Part shown: positions 1 through 7,638 of the stretch, piece after piece | How the letters are laid out: each line of letters opens with the position of its first letter | How positions within the stretch are numbered: position 1 is the stretch's first letter | Assembly: GCA_944386995.1 (NCBI GenBank) | Contig: CALXDF010000127.1 | Location: 1 to 38,273 of the forward strand | Direction of reading: 5' to 3' | Length of the DNA stretch: 38,273 bases | Origin: an uncultured Oscillospiraceae bacterium | Lineage (GTDB): Bacteria; Bacillota; Clostridia; Oscillospirales; Oscillospiraceae | The notes under the pieces: model-generated | Database searches by the model: none | What the model saw: only the letters and a program-made list of their open reading frames with translations | Told to the model about the DNA's origin: nothing | Position numbers and translations under genes: made by a program

Positions 1-1
1 G

Positions 2-631
2 GAAAAGCCGGACAAGGGGACCATTTCTGTGGGTGGGTCCGTGATCTTTGATGCCGACGACCCTGCCACCCAGCGGGAGAATGAAGTCCGCAGGAAGCGT
101 CTACACTTCGGCATGGTGTTTCAATCTTTCAATCTCTTTCCGCAGTATACAGCGCTGAAAAATGTCACCCTTGCCAAGGAGCTTCTCAGTCAGGAGCGTC
201 CGGACTTTAAAGAGCATAAGAAAGAGATCCTGGAGGAAATCCAGGCGGAGGGGCGGGCGCTACTGGCAAAGATGGGCCTTTCCGAGCGGGCGGACCACTA
301 TCCCCGCCAGCTTTCCGGAGGGCAGCAACAGCGGGTGGCCATCGCCCGGGCCCTGGCCCTGCATCCGGACATTCTCTGCTTTGACGAACCTACCAGCGCC
401 CTGGACCCGGAACTCACCGGCGAGGTGCTGCGGGTGATCCGGAATCTGGCGGAGCAGAAAACCACCATGATTATTGTTACCCACGAAATGGCCTTTGCCC
501 GGGATGTGGCGGATCGCATTATCTTCATGGATGGGGGCTATATCGTGGAGGAGGGGCCGGCCCACGAACTCATCGACCACCCCAGAGAGGAACGCACCAG
601 GCAGTTCCTTTCCAACTACTCCGGATCCTGA
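2..631 (+). CDS. Polar amino acid ABC transporter ATP-binding protein (GlnQ type), 5' end outside the window
   Basis: This is the cytoplasmic ATPase of a polar amino acid importer. The reading frame is open from base 2, so the start codon and the Walker A motif lie outside the window; 209 residues are visible. Seen in order are the Q-loop region (MVFQSFNLFPQ), the ABC signature LSGGQQQRVAIARAL, Walker B with ILCFDEPTSALDPE, and the H-loop IIVTHEM. The GQQQR signature and the short C-terminus without a regulatory domain fit the GlnQ/ArtP/HisP family. The stretch between Q-loop and signature is longer and more charged than in E. coli GlnQ. The permease and binding protein would be expected upstream, outside the window. 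A CBS protein follows 28 bases downstream on the same strand. The amino acid transported cannot be told from this fragment. Confidence 0.9.
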   Translation, partial: EKPDKGTISVGGSVIFDADDPATQRENEVRRKRLHFGMVFQSFNLFPQYTALKNVTLAKELLSQERPDFKEHKKEILEEIQAEGRALLAKMGLSERADHYPRQLSGGQQQRVAIARALALHPDILCFDEPTSALDPELTGEVLRVIRNLAEQKTTMIIVTHEMAFARDVADRIIFMDGGYIVEEGPAHELIDHPREERTRQFLSNYSGS

Positions 632-659
632 CTCACTGCGCGCAAAGGAGGACACCCCC

Positions 660-1082
660 TTGAATATCGCCAAATTTTTGACACCCAAGGCTAATTCCAT
701 CTATCTTCTGGAGTCCCAAACCGTCCGGCAGGGGCTGGAGAAGTTTAAATACCATGGCTATACCGCAATCCCTGTCCTTACTGAGAGCGGCGAATTCTAT
801 GGCTGCGTCAGTGAGGGTGACTTCCTGCGCCATTTGCTGCAGACAGGGACGGTCGATCTGAAGGTTCATGAGCGGTACAAAATCCGGGAAATCATGCGCC
901 AGGATTTCTGCCCGCCCCTGACCATCGTAGCAAGCTTAGAAGATGTGCTGGAACAGATCCAGAAGCAAAACTTCGTCCCCATTGTGGACGACCGCAACTG
1001 TTTCTGCGGCATTGTTACCCGTCGGGATGTTATTAAATATCTCTCGGAGCTGGCCTTTCAAAAAGAGACCACGGAAGTATAA
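660..1082 (+). CDS. CBS domain pair protein
   Basis: A 140-residue protein made almost only of two CBS motifs, roughly residues 5-60 and 75-135; such pairs usually bind adenine nucleotides. The second half contains the typical IVTRRDVIKYL ending of a CBS motif. The start is a TTG at 660, chosen because a strong AAAGGAGG (644-651) lies 8 bases upstream and because the open frame further upstream overlaps the ABC gene. It follows the amino acid ABC ATPase closely and is probably co-transcribed with it. CBS domains regulate some ABC importers (for example OpuA), so an energy-sensing role for the transporter is possible, but this is inference. A strong terminator follows. Confidence 0.85.
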   Translation: MNIAKFLTPKANSIYLLESQTVRQGLEKFKYHGYTAIPVLTESGEFYGCVSEGDFLRHLLQTGTVDLKVHERYKIREIMRQDFCPPLTIVASLEDVLEQIQKQNFVPIVDDRNCFCGIVTRRDVIKYLSELAFQKETTEV

Positions 1083-1103
1083 CCCATCATTTTTCAGCAG
1101 GAA

Positions 1104-1139
1104 AGAACGCCCTCAACCTTTCTGGGTTGGGGGCGTTCT
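1104..1139. terminator. Terminator between convergent genes
   Basis: A 15-bp stem (1104-1118 with 1125-1139, including one T-G pair on the plus-strand RNA) closes a 6-base loop and is followed on the plus strand by GTGTCTTTATATTTT. It ends the ABC/CBS transcript. It lies between convergent genes and may also stop the sipL transcript, although the minus-strand T-run (five Ts within CTGAAAAATG read the other way) is weak. Confidence 0.8.
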
Positions 1140-1145
1140 GTGTCT

Positions 1146-2690
1146 TTATATTTTGCGCCGGGGAATCAGCAGCAATTTATCCGCCGGGATCGCCTGCTCG
1201 CTCTCCACTTGGTTGGCCGACAGGATATCTGCGCAGGTGGTGCGGTACTGCTTGGCGATCTCCCAAAGCCGGCCGCTCCGGTCGAACTTGCGCAGGATCA
1301 CAGATGGCTGCCGCTGGGCGCTGGGTTCCGCCTCCTCCACAGAGGCATCTGCAATACAGAGCTTCTGGACCCGCTTTCCTGTATCCATCCAGAACTCCAG
1401 AGTGAAGCGGATCTCCATCCCTTCCGGCGACGGCGTACCGATAACTTCTCCAGGACAATGGAGCGTAATGCGCGGGGTGCTGTTCTCTCCGGATTCCATT
1501 TCTCCTTTCACCAGGATGGTTTTCTCCGCCAAGAGCACTGCATCGTTCTCGTCCAGATACAGGGCTTTGATGGTTACCGGGATCTCCGCAGTAGCCGTTC
1601 CCTCCCCCACCTGACAGGTGCAGCCTCCACAGGATACGGATACATGGCAGACCTGCCGCACAGCCACAGCGGTTTCCAGCGTCTCCCGCATATTCTGCTT
1701 CTTGGTAAACGAGCGGACCTCCTCTACCAAGGGCAGCGGCTGCGTAACCGGCACCACGTTTTTGGAAATACTGTACAGATCCGCCAAAAAGCGCAGGCGC
1801 TTTGTCTCCATCACCTCCACCGTGGAACGGATATGAAGGGACATGGTTATGGAGTGGGTGTCATCCGGCTCGCTTTCCGTTCCGATCAGATACTCGTAGC
1901 CGGTAAGGTCAAAAACCGCTTTTGCCATCCCTGTTTCCTCAGAGGCGGTGGTTTCCGCAATCTGAGAAAACAGGAACTCCTGGGCCAAAGTTGCCAGCGC
2001 TCCCTCCTGATCCCGATAGAGCACATCGCTGCGGATAATCCCCTTGAGCACCAGTTTATTCCCCACAATCTTAGAGTCAGCGGGATAGATGTAGGTAGCT
2101 GTGTCCAGAATCTCCTGGATCCCGCTGCGGCCGGCAGACAGGCCGAGTTCCTCGGTATAGGGGAACTCCCGCTCCAACACATCGGTGATCACAGTGGTAT
2201 CCGCACACTCCTCCAGCACCTGTAAGCCGCAGGCTTCATCGGCCTCCACCGCCGTACAGAGGCCGGCCTCCTGCTGGCGGTAACCAACGCTCTCCAGGGT
2301 GATTTCTGCCCGTGTCAGGAGTTTCCTAGGATTGAGAAGGCGGGAGTCGATACTCTTCAGCCTGGCGCTGACGGTATAGCGGGCGCAGGCCGCTATATTT
2401 CGTCCCTCGCAGTAGTTATGAAAGGGTACCGAAAGATGTAATGCGCACAAATCTGTGCTGCCCTCCGGGATAAAGAGAACCGTCGCCTTGATGGCGCCGC
2501 CCACCTCCACGCGGCCATCGGGAGTCATCTCTTTGTTGTGTACCAGCACTGTACCAGTGGTATCCACCACCCGTGCTACGTCCTGACAGTAGTCAGGGAC
2601 AATGGTCTCCTGCGTGGTCTCAAAAGAAAATGGCGTCTCGCTGACCGCCTCATAGTATGAGAAGGTCTCTTTTTTCAGATTCAGTTCCAT
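1146..2690 (-). CDS. sipL: SipL-like spore coat morphogenesis protein (SPOCS/DUF3794 repeats plus LysM)
   Basis: A 514-residue protein with SPOCS (DUF3794) modules at about residues 30-115, 175-260 and 340-430, and a C-terminal LysM at about 460-510 (RLWEIAKQYRTTCADILSAN, ending in LLLIP). This architecture and length match SipL of Clostridioides difficile, which binds the coat ATPase SpoIVA at the forespore surface. The ATG at 2690 was chosen because GGGAGG lies just upstream and family members begin MELNLKKE. An in-frame ATG at 2750 exists, overlapping the stop of the upstream micro-gene, but has a poor ribosome site. The upstream micro-gene encodes a SpoVM-like peptide, so both partners of the coat basement layer lie together here. 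The family is clear; the exact coat role is by analogy with C. difficile. Confidence 0.85.
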   Translation of the reverse strand: MELNLKKETFSYYEAVSETPFSFETTQETIVPDYCQDVARVVDTTGTVLVHNKEMTPDGRVEVGGAIKATVLFIPEGSTDLCALHLSVPFHNYCEGRNIAACARYTVSARLKSIDSRLLNPRKLLTRAEITLESVGYRQQEAGLCTAVEADEACGLQVLEECADTTVITDVLEREFPYTEELGLSAGRSGIQEILDTATYIYPADSKIVGNKLVLKGIIRSDVLYRDQEGALATLAQEFLFSQIAETTASEETGMAKAVFDLTGYEYLIGTESEPDDTHSITMSLHIRSTVEVMETKRLRFLADLYSISKNVVPVTQPLPLVEEVRSFTKKQNMRETLETAVAVRQVCHVSVSCGGCTCQVGEGTATAEIPVTIKALYLDENDAVLLAEKTILVKGEMESGENSTPRITLHCPGEVIGTPSPEGMEIRFTLEFWMDTGKRVQKLCIADASVEEAEPSAQRQPSVILRKFDRSGRLWEIAKQYRTTCADILSANQVESEQAIPADKLLLIPRRKI

Positions 2691-2746
2691 TGCTGTCCTC
2701 CCTCTGACGCTCTTGTCATGGACAGTGTATGAGGGAGGGACGACCT

Positions 2747-2821
2747 TCATGCCTTTACTTTAAAGATTTTTCGCAGCAGGGTTCCCAGAAATTTTGGGGG
2801 CTTGACAATGACAACTCGCAT
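2747..2821 (-). CDS. spoVM: SpoVM-like amphipathic spore membrane micropeptide
   Basis: A 24-residue ORF beginning MRVVIVKPPKFLG and continuing with an alternating Leu/Ile and Lys/Arg stretch. Compared with B. subtilis SpoVM (26 residues, starting MKFYTIKLPKFLG) it keeps K7, P9, K10, F11, L12, G13 and R17. Pro9 matters in SpoVM for recognising the curved forespore membrane. SpoVM anchors SpoIVA, the partner of SipL, and sipL is the next gene downstream. The ATG at 2821 is preceded by AAAGGAG (2830-2836), which overlaps the stop codon of the upstream small ORF, so translation is probably coupled. The gene is far below normal gene-calling length cut-offs. Identification rests on motif, length and neighbourhood together. 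Confidence 0.82.
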   Translation of the reverse strand: MRVVIVKPPKFLGTLLRKIFKVKA

Positions 2822-2834
2822 CAAAATCGCTCCT

Positions 2835-2984
2835 TTACCGTCGTCTGATACAGGCCCAGCCGCATCCTATCAGCAGGGATGCTACCAGAAACAGGAGCAG
2901 CCCCGTGGGGAAGATGGCACAGATAAAGATCCCCAGCCCCAGGCACAGGGCGCAGACCCCGATCAGCCAATACTTATTGCACAA
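2835..2984 (-). CDS. Small hydrophobic membrane protein upstream of spoVM
   Basis: A 49-residue ORF with two hydrophobic helices (about residues 6-24 and 26-43), a short polar start (MCNKYW) and an Arg-rich end (CIRRR). It should insert in the membrane as a hairpin. Start choice: TTG at 2984 lies 8 bases after GGAGG (2993-2997). Another in-frame TTG at 2990 is too close to that site. The stop codon overlaps the ribosome site of spoVM, which supports real translation. I do not recognise the family. Position at the head of a spoVM-sipL cluster suggests a sporulation-time membrane role, which is inference only. It contains four or five cysteines, unusual for so small a protein. Confidence 0.6.
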   Translation of the reverse strand: MCNKYWLIGVCALCLGLGIFICAIFPTGLLLFLVASLLIGCGWACIRRR

Positions 2985-3016
2985 GCACAATCCCTCCCGT
3001 TTTTCTGTTCTTTACC

Positions 3017-3022
3017 AGTATA
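3017..3022 (-). promoter_or_regulatory. Possible -10 element for the spoVM-sipL cluster
   Basis: Read on the minus strand this is TATACT, 27 bases before the first ribosome binding site region and directly after the rsgA terminator. No TTGACA-like -35 is present at 17 bases; that position falls in the terminator hairpin. A sporulation sigma factor (E or K) would be expected here, but the match to their consensus is poor. Weak call. Confidence 0.3.
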
Positions 3023-3028
3023 GCAAAA

Positions 3029-3054
3029 GCAGCCGGAGGGGTTCCTCCGGCTGC
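3029..3054 (-). terminator. Terminator after rsgA
   Basis: A perfect 11-bp GC-rich stem (3029-3039 with 3044-3054) with a 4-base loop. On the minus strand it is followed by TTTTGCTA. It lies 13 bases beyond the rsgA stop codon and ends the long cdaA-to-rsgA gene array. Confidence 0.85.
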
Positions 3055-3067
3055 CGTAATTGTGCAG

Positions 3068-3994
3068 CTATTTCCCGCTTGACGTCTTCTCTGCCGCTGC
3101 ACGGGGAGATCTCTGTTCCCATGCCTTTACATGTTTGAGCTCCTGAAACAGGCGCAGATAACTGTCATGGCGGCTCTTCGGGATTATGCCATCCTTCACT
3201 GCCCGAAGCACCGCACAGCCCTTCTCCTTAGTATGGCTGCATCCCACAAAACGGCATTGTCCCAGATAGGGGCGAAACTCCGGAAACGTCTCCGGCAGAT
3301 GCTCTTTCCACTCCAACGTGCCCTCTGACACATCAAAGGAGCTGAACCCCGGGGTATCCACCACTCGGGCACCACAGCGCAGGACAAACAATTCCACATG
3401 CCGGGTTGTATGCCGGCCCCGCCCCAGTTTTTCGCTGACCTCTCCCGTGCTGATGGAAAAGTCCGGTTCAATAGCGTTGAGAATACTGGATTTTCCAACC
3501 CCGGAGTTCCCGGTAAAAGCAGTGAGCTTTCCCTGGAGCAGCGGGATCAGGTCCCTGATGCCCTCGCCAGTCTGGGCGCTGACCGTGACCGTCGTCATCC
3601 CCGCCTGTTCATAAATCGCCCGCAGTTCCTCGGCCCGATCCAAATCACACTTGTTCAGGACTAAAATTGTAGGGCACCCCTTCAAGGCAGCGATCGAGGA
3701 GACACGGTCGATGAGAAAAGGATCTGTCTCCGGGATCGCATGGGAGGCCACCACCACCAGCTGATCGATGTTTGCTACCGCCGGCCTGGAAAAGGCGTTT
3801 TTCCTGGGCTCGATGGACCAGACCATTCCCCCCTCTTCCCCGTCAGCCTCCCGAACTTCTACCCAGTCCCCCACCAGGGGGGACATGCCGTCCTTGCGGA
3901 ATTTGCCACGGGCCCGGCAGCGCAGGACGCTGCCGTCTTCCCCTGCCACATAATAGAAACCGCTGAGGGCTTTGACGATCTGTCCCCGGCTCAT
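3068..3994 (-). CDS. rsgA: Ribosome small subunit-dependent GTPase A
   Basis: RsgA (YloQ/CpgA) is a circularly permuted GTPase that proofreads late 30S assembly. The 308-residue protein shows an N-terminal OB fold, then the permuted order of motifs: G4 NKCD at 114-117, G1 GNSGVGKS at 162-169 and G3 DTPG at 213-216. A C-terminal zinc knuckle has Cys247, Cys252, His254 and Cys260. Length is normal. Its ATG overlaps the stop of the PASTA kinase gene by four bases (ATGA), so translation is coupled. In B. subtilis the equivalent gene also follows prpC-prkC and its product is a PrkC substrate. It is the last gene of the array. Confidence 0.95.
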   Translation of the reverse strand: MSRGQIVKALSGFYYVAGEDGSVLRCRARGKFRKDGMSPLVGDWVEVREADGEEGGMVWSIEPRKNAFSRPAVANIDQLVVVASHAIPETDPFLIDRVSSIAALKGCPTILVLNKCDLDRAEELRAIYEQAGMTTVTVSAQTGEGIRDLIPLLQGKLTAFTGNSGVGKSSILNAIEPDFSISTGEVSEKLGRGRHTTRHVELFVLRCGARVVDTPGFSSFDVSEGTLEWKEHLPETFPEFRPYLGQCRFVGCSHTKEKGCAVLRAVKDGIIPKSRHDSYLRLFQELKHVKAWEQRSPRAAAEKTSSGK

Positions 3995-5844
3995 TGGTCC
4001 GCCTCGCTGCCGGAGGTCTCGCCGGCCTCTGCGTCCGGCAGAGGCTCCGGGTCACTGGGCCTGACCCCCTCTGGATCATACAGCGGTCCGGTGCTGACAT
4101 ACAGGATGATGGAGGACCCCTCCATGACCTGGGTGTCGGCGGGGATGCTCTGGTCATAGATGATGCCCGGCGGGGCGCTGTTGGCCCCCTCCTTGAATTC
4201 ATAGAGAAGCCCCATGGTTTTGAGGTTGCTCTCCGCCTCCTCCCGGGTCATGCCCACAAAGGGGATCACCATTACGGGCTTAGGCTCCCTGCCCTTGCTG
4301 GTCACCACCGTCACCGTGTCGCCGTCGTGGAAGGGATCGCCCGCGGCAGGATCGGTGGAGACAACGCGGCCCGCCTGAATGGTGTCGCGGTAGACCGGCT
4401 CAGCCCATACCACCTCAAACTCCAGGTCGGTGGTGTTCTTCAGGCTGTTCAGCAGGGCCTCAGCGGCATTTCGCTCCTGATCCACCAGGCGGGGCATCTC
4501 TTCCATATGCTCGCCGAGGCTCAGTGTGACGTTGATGACCAGGTCACTCTTGCGGGTGGTCTCCGGGTCCGGGTTCTGGTCGATGATCTCCCCCGCCGGC
4601 GCCTCATCGTAGCGCTCAGAGATCACATTCAACGCAAATTTCCCCTCCGGCGGCTCCTCCAGCGCGCTCTCCGACTCGCTCATGATGCGCTCATCCTGAT
4701 AGGCTTCCTCCAGCGTCATGCCAAGAAGATTCGGAACCACATACTCCCCGGTGTCCACTCCGGTAAAACTGCTGAAAATAGCCCGGTAGACACCGATAAT
4801 AATCAGAACTGACACAATGACAGCCAGGATCGCCAGCACAGCCTTCTTCCACGGAGCCATGGACCGACTATGGGTGTCGCGGCTGTACTCTCCGCCCCGC
4901 CGGTGATCCCGGGTGCTGAACTCCTGCAGATCCTTTGAATTGAGCATCATTGTCGGCTCATCGAGCGGCGCTTCCCCCCGCAGATCCAGCAGGTCATAGT
5001 CAAAATTGATTTCAGGATTCTTGCGGAATTCTTCCAGATCCCGGATCATATCGTCCGCTGTGCGGTAGCGCCGGTCCAACTGGGGGGCCATGGCCTTCAT
5101 ACAGATGAGCTCCAGGGCCTCCGGGATGTCGGGGTTGATCTCCCTTGGATTCAGAGGAACAGCGCTAAAATGCTGGATAGCGATAGACACGGGGGTATCC
5201 CCCTCAAAGGGCAGGCGGCTGGTGAGCATCTCATAGAGGACTACACCGGCGGAGTAGATATCCGAGCGCTGGTCGATCCGCTCCCCCTTGGCCTGTTCCG
5301 GGGAGATATAGTGGACAGAACCCATGGCCTCCTTCCCCGCCATAGTCTGGCTGTTTTTTGCCGTAAGGCAGGCAATGCCAAAGTCGGCCACCTTCACGCT
5401 TCCGTCCCGGAGGATCATGATATTCTGGGGTTTGATGTCCCGGTGGATGATGCCGCGGCTGTGGGCGTGGCTCAGCGCACGCATAACCTGCGTAATGAAA
5501 TGGAGGGCTTCCCGCCAATTAAGCTGGCCACGGCGCTCCATATACTGCTTGAGGGTAATACCATCAATGAGTTCCATGACGATATACTCCAACCCTCCGC
5601 CCTTGGAAACGTCGTAAACCGAGACAATATTGGGGTGGGAAAGCATGGCGACAGCCTGGGACTCGTCATGGAAACGGCGCCGGAACTCCGCGTCGTCCGC
5701 CAGCTCCGGTTTGAGAACCTTGATAGCCACCAGTCGGTTGAGGCGATGACACTTGGCCTTAAATACCACCGCCATACCGCCCTGGCCGATGACCTCCAGG
5801 ATCTCATAGCGGTTGTCCAGCATCTTCCCTATGTATCGCTCCAT
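3991..5844 (-). CDS. pknB: PASTA-domain Ser/Thr protein kinase (PrkC/PknB/Stk1)
   Basis: A 617-residue eukaryotic-type kinase that senses muropeptides or lipid II and controls cell wall growth, and in Bacillus germination. The kinase domain (about 12-275) has the glycine loop GQGGMAVVFKA, Lys42, HRDIKPQN at 134-141, DFG at 154-156 and SPEQA in the activation segment. A juxtamembrane linker is followed by one transmembrane helix at about 334-356 and three extracellular PASTA repeats (about 366-440, 443-512 and 515-585). The extracellular C-terminal tail after the repeats is acidic (DPEPLPDAEAGETSGSEADQ). The gene follows its cognate PP2C phosphatase by 16 bases and overlaps rsgA. Catalytic residues are complete. 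Confidence 0.95.
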   Translation of the reverse strand: MERYIGKMLDNRYEILEVIGQGGMAVVFKAKCHRLNRLVAIKVLKPELADDAEFRRRFHDESQAVAMLSHPNIVSVYDVSKGGGLEYIVMELIDGITLKQYMERRGQLNWREALHFITQVMRALSHAHSRGIIHRDIKPQNIMILRDGSVKVADFGIACLTAKNSQTMAGKEAMGSVHYISPEQAKGERIDQRSDIYSAGVVLYEMLTSRLPFEGDTPVSIAIQHFSAVPLNPREINPDIPEALELICMKAMAPQLDRRYRTADDMIRDLEEFRKNPEINFDYDLLDLRGEAPLDEPTMMLNSKDLQEFSTRDHRRGGEYSRDTHSRSMAPWKKAVLAILAVIVSVLIIIGVYRAIFSSFTGVDTGEYVVPNLLGMTLEEAYQDERIMSESESALEEPPEGKFALNVISERYDEAPAGEIIDQNPDPETTRKSDLVINVTLSLGEHMEEMPRLVDQERNAAEALLNSLKNTTDLEFEVVWAEPVYRDTIQAGRVVSTDPAAGDPFHDGDTVTVVTSKGREPKPVMVIPFVGMTREEAESNLKTMGLLYEFKEGANSAPPGIIYDQSIPADTQVMEGSSIILYVSTGPLYDPEGVRPSDPEPLPDAEAGETSGSEADQ

Positions 5845-5860
5845 TGTATTCCCTCCCTTC

Positions 5861-6604
5861 TCACAGTTTCTGCATCAGCACAGCGGTCACATTGTCTGCC
5901 GCGCCGTTGCTCTTAGAGATCTCCAGCAGACGCTGGAGGCACTGGTCCATATCCGTGGCAGTACGCACCTCATCATACATCTCCTGATCCGTTACCGTCT
6001 CCACCAGCCCATCTGTGCACAGGAGGATAAAGTCCCCTGTCTTCATGGGGACGATAAATCCATCGCACAAGGTGCTCTCCTCCGGCCCCAGGGCACGGGT
6101 GATGTAATTGCGCTGCGGATGGGTACGGGCCTCCGCTTCAGTAATATCGCCCAGATCTACCAGCCGCTCCACCAAGGAGTGGTCCTTGCTGACCCGGCGA
6201 ATCCCGCTTGATTGGATAAGATAGGCACGGCTGTCCCCTACATTGGAGACTACCACGCCATCATTGTAACTCACCGCCGCCACCAGAGTGGTGCCCATAC
6301 CACGGTACTCTGTGCGTGCCTCCACCTCCTGGCGGATAGCTGTGTTGGCAACACTTGCGGCATAGGCGCACACCTCACGGATCTGTTCCGGCTCCATCCC
6401 TGGACGCAGATTGTCCTTGACAGACTGGAGAAATGCGTCCACAGCAATGTGGCTGGCGATATCGCCGCCCACCGGACCGCCCATACCGTCGCAGACCACG
6501 CAGATCACCTGCCCAGTCTCGTTGTTGCTGTCCACGCCATAGGCGTCCTGATTCTGCCTGCGCACCAGTCCGATATCTGTGACGCCCCATACTTTCATTT
6601 TCAC
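5861..6604 (-). CDS. stp: PP2C-type Ser/Thr protein phosphatase (Stp/PrpC)
   Basis: A 247-residue soluble PPM-family phosphatase that reverses the action of the adjacent kinase. Metal-binding motifs are all visible: RRQNQDAYGV near the start (Asp20), CDGMGG with Asp39, the LLCTDGLVETV aspartate motif and GAADNVTAVL near the end. Length and motif spacing match B. subtilis PrpC and staphylococcal Stp1. Its start codon overlaps the rlmN stop by four bases, and the kinase begins 16 bases after its stop, so the phosphatase-kinase pair should be made together. Confidence 0.95.
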   Translation of the reverse strand: MKMKVWGVTDIGLVRRQNQDAYGVDSNNETGQVICVVCDGMGGPVGGDIASHIAVDAFLQSVKDNLRPGMEPEQIREVCAYAASVANTAIRQEVEARTEYRGMGTTLVAAVSYNDGVVVSNVGDSRAYLIQSSGIRRVSKDHSLVERLVDLGDITEAEARTHPQRNYITRALGPEESTLCDGFIVPMKTGDFILLCTDGLVETVTDQEMYDEVRTATDMDQCLQRLLEISKSNGAADNVTAVLMQKL

Positions 6605-7638
6605 AGGTGTCTTCCCTCCTTGGCTTCAGCAGCCCGCTTGCGCAGCTGTCCGCAAGCCGCATCGATATCTCCTCCCAGACTTCTCCGGACAGTAGCGGTG
6701 AGGCCATGACTCTCCAGCCGCTCTTGGAATGCCGAGAGACGGCGGCTTGGTTTCCAGGGACTCTCCCGCACATCATTAAGCGGGATCAGGTTCACATGGG
6801 CCGGCATCCCTCGGACATTCTTGGCAATGAGATCTGCCTGCCAGTCATGGTCGTTGACGCCGTCGATCATGGCATATTCAAAAGAAATGCGCCGGCCGGT
6901 CTTTTGGAAATACCAGCGGCAAGCCCCAAACAGTTCCTCTACATCATAGGCTCTGTTCACCGGCATGATTTTGCTGCGCGTTTCGCTGTCCGGCGCGTGG
7001 AGGGACACCGATAGCGTAAGCTGCAGCCCCAGCTCTCCCAGCCGCCGGATTCCCGGGATCAGGCCGCAGGTGGAGAGAGAAATATGCCGCATGCCGATGT
7101 TCAGCCCTTCCGGGTGGTTTACCAGCTCCAGAAAGCGCAGTACCGTGTCCAGGTTATCCAGCGGCTCTCCGATCCCCATCAAAACGATGTTGGAAACAGC
7201 TTCTCCACTGTCCAACTGGGTAAACATCACCTGATCCAGCATTTCTGATGCTGTCAAGTTTCTTACCTTGCCACCGATTGTAGAGGCGCAGAATGCGCAT
7301 CCCATACGGCACCCAACCTGTGAGGAAATACATACCGTATTGCCGTGGTGGTAGTGCATGAGAACCGTCTCGATGCAGTTGCCGTCTCCCAATTTCCAGA
7401 GGTATTTGACCGTCCCATCCAGGCGGGAAACCTGCTTGCAAGCAACTTGAGGACAGGTAATGAAAAAAGCTTCCGCCAATTTCTCGCGAAGTGCTTTGGA
7501 TAGGTTGGTCATCTCGTCAAAGGAGGCGGCTCCCCGGTGCAGCCAGGTAAACACCTGTTTTCCACGGAAGGCTGGCTCTCCCATCTCCCGCAGTGCCTCC
7601 GTAATTTCCTCCAGAGTCATGGATTTTATGTCAATCAT
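6601..7638 (-). CDS. rlmN: 23S rRNA (adenine2503-C2)/tRNA methyltransferase
   Basis: RlmN is a radical-SAM enzyme that methylates C2 of A2503 in the ribosomal peptidyl transferase centre, and A37 of some tRNAs. The 345-residue protein has an N-terminal accessory domain, the radical-SAM cluster motif CRMGCAFC (Cys110, Cys114, Cys117), the VLMGIGEPLDN segment that contacts SAM, and the C-terminal catalytic cysteine in GGDIDAACGQLR. Both starts and ends overlap neighbours by four bases. The related Cfr resistance enzyme is less likely given this housekeeping location and the canonical RlmN sequence. Confidence 0.95.
   Translation of the reverse strand: MIDIKSMTLEEITEALREMGEPAFRGKQVFTWLHRGAASFDEMTNLSKALREKLAEAFFITCPQVACKQVSRLDGTVKYLWKLGDGNCIETVLMHYHHGNTVCISSQVGCRMGCAFCASTIGGKVRNLTASEMLDQVMFTQLDSGEAVSNIVLMGIGEPLDNLDTVLRFLELVNHPEGLNIGMRHISLSTCGLIPGIRRLGELGLQLTLSVSLHAPDSETRSKIMPVNRAYDVEELFGACRWYFQKTGRRISFEYAMIDGVNDHDWQADLIAKNVRGMPAHVNLIPLNDVRESPWKPSRRLSAFQERLESHGLTATVRRSLGGDIDAACGQLRKRAAEAKEGRHL

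Noticed and set aside
1140-2225. A 361-codon plus-strand open frame across sipL
   Set aside because: Antisense to the SPOCS/LysM gene, and starts inside the convergent terminator tail.
2691-2750. Longer N-terminus of sipL from the ATG at 2750
   Set aside because: That start overlaps the spoVM stop with a weak ribosome site; ATG 2690 has GGGAGG and gives the family N-terminus.
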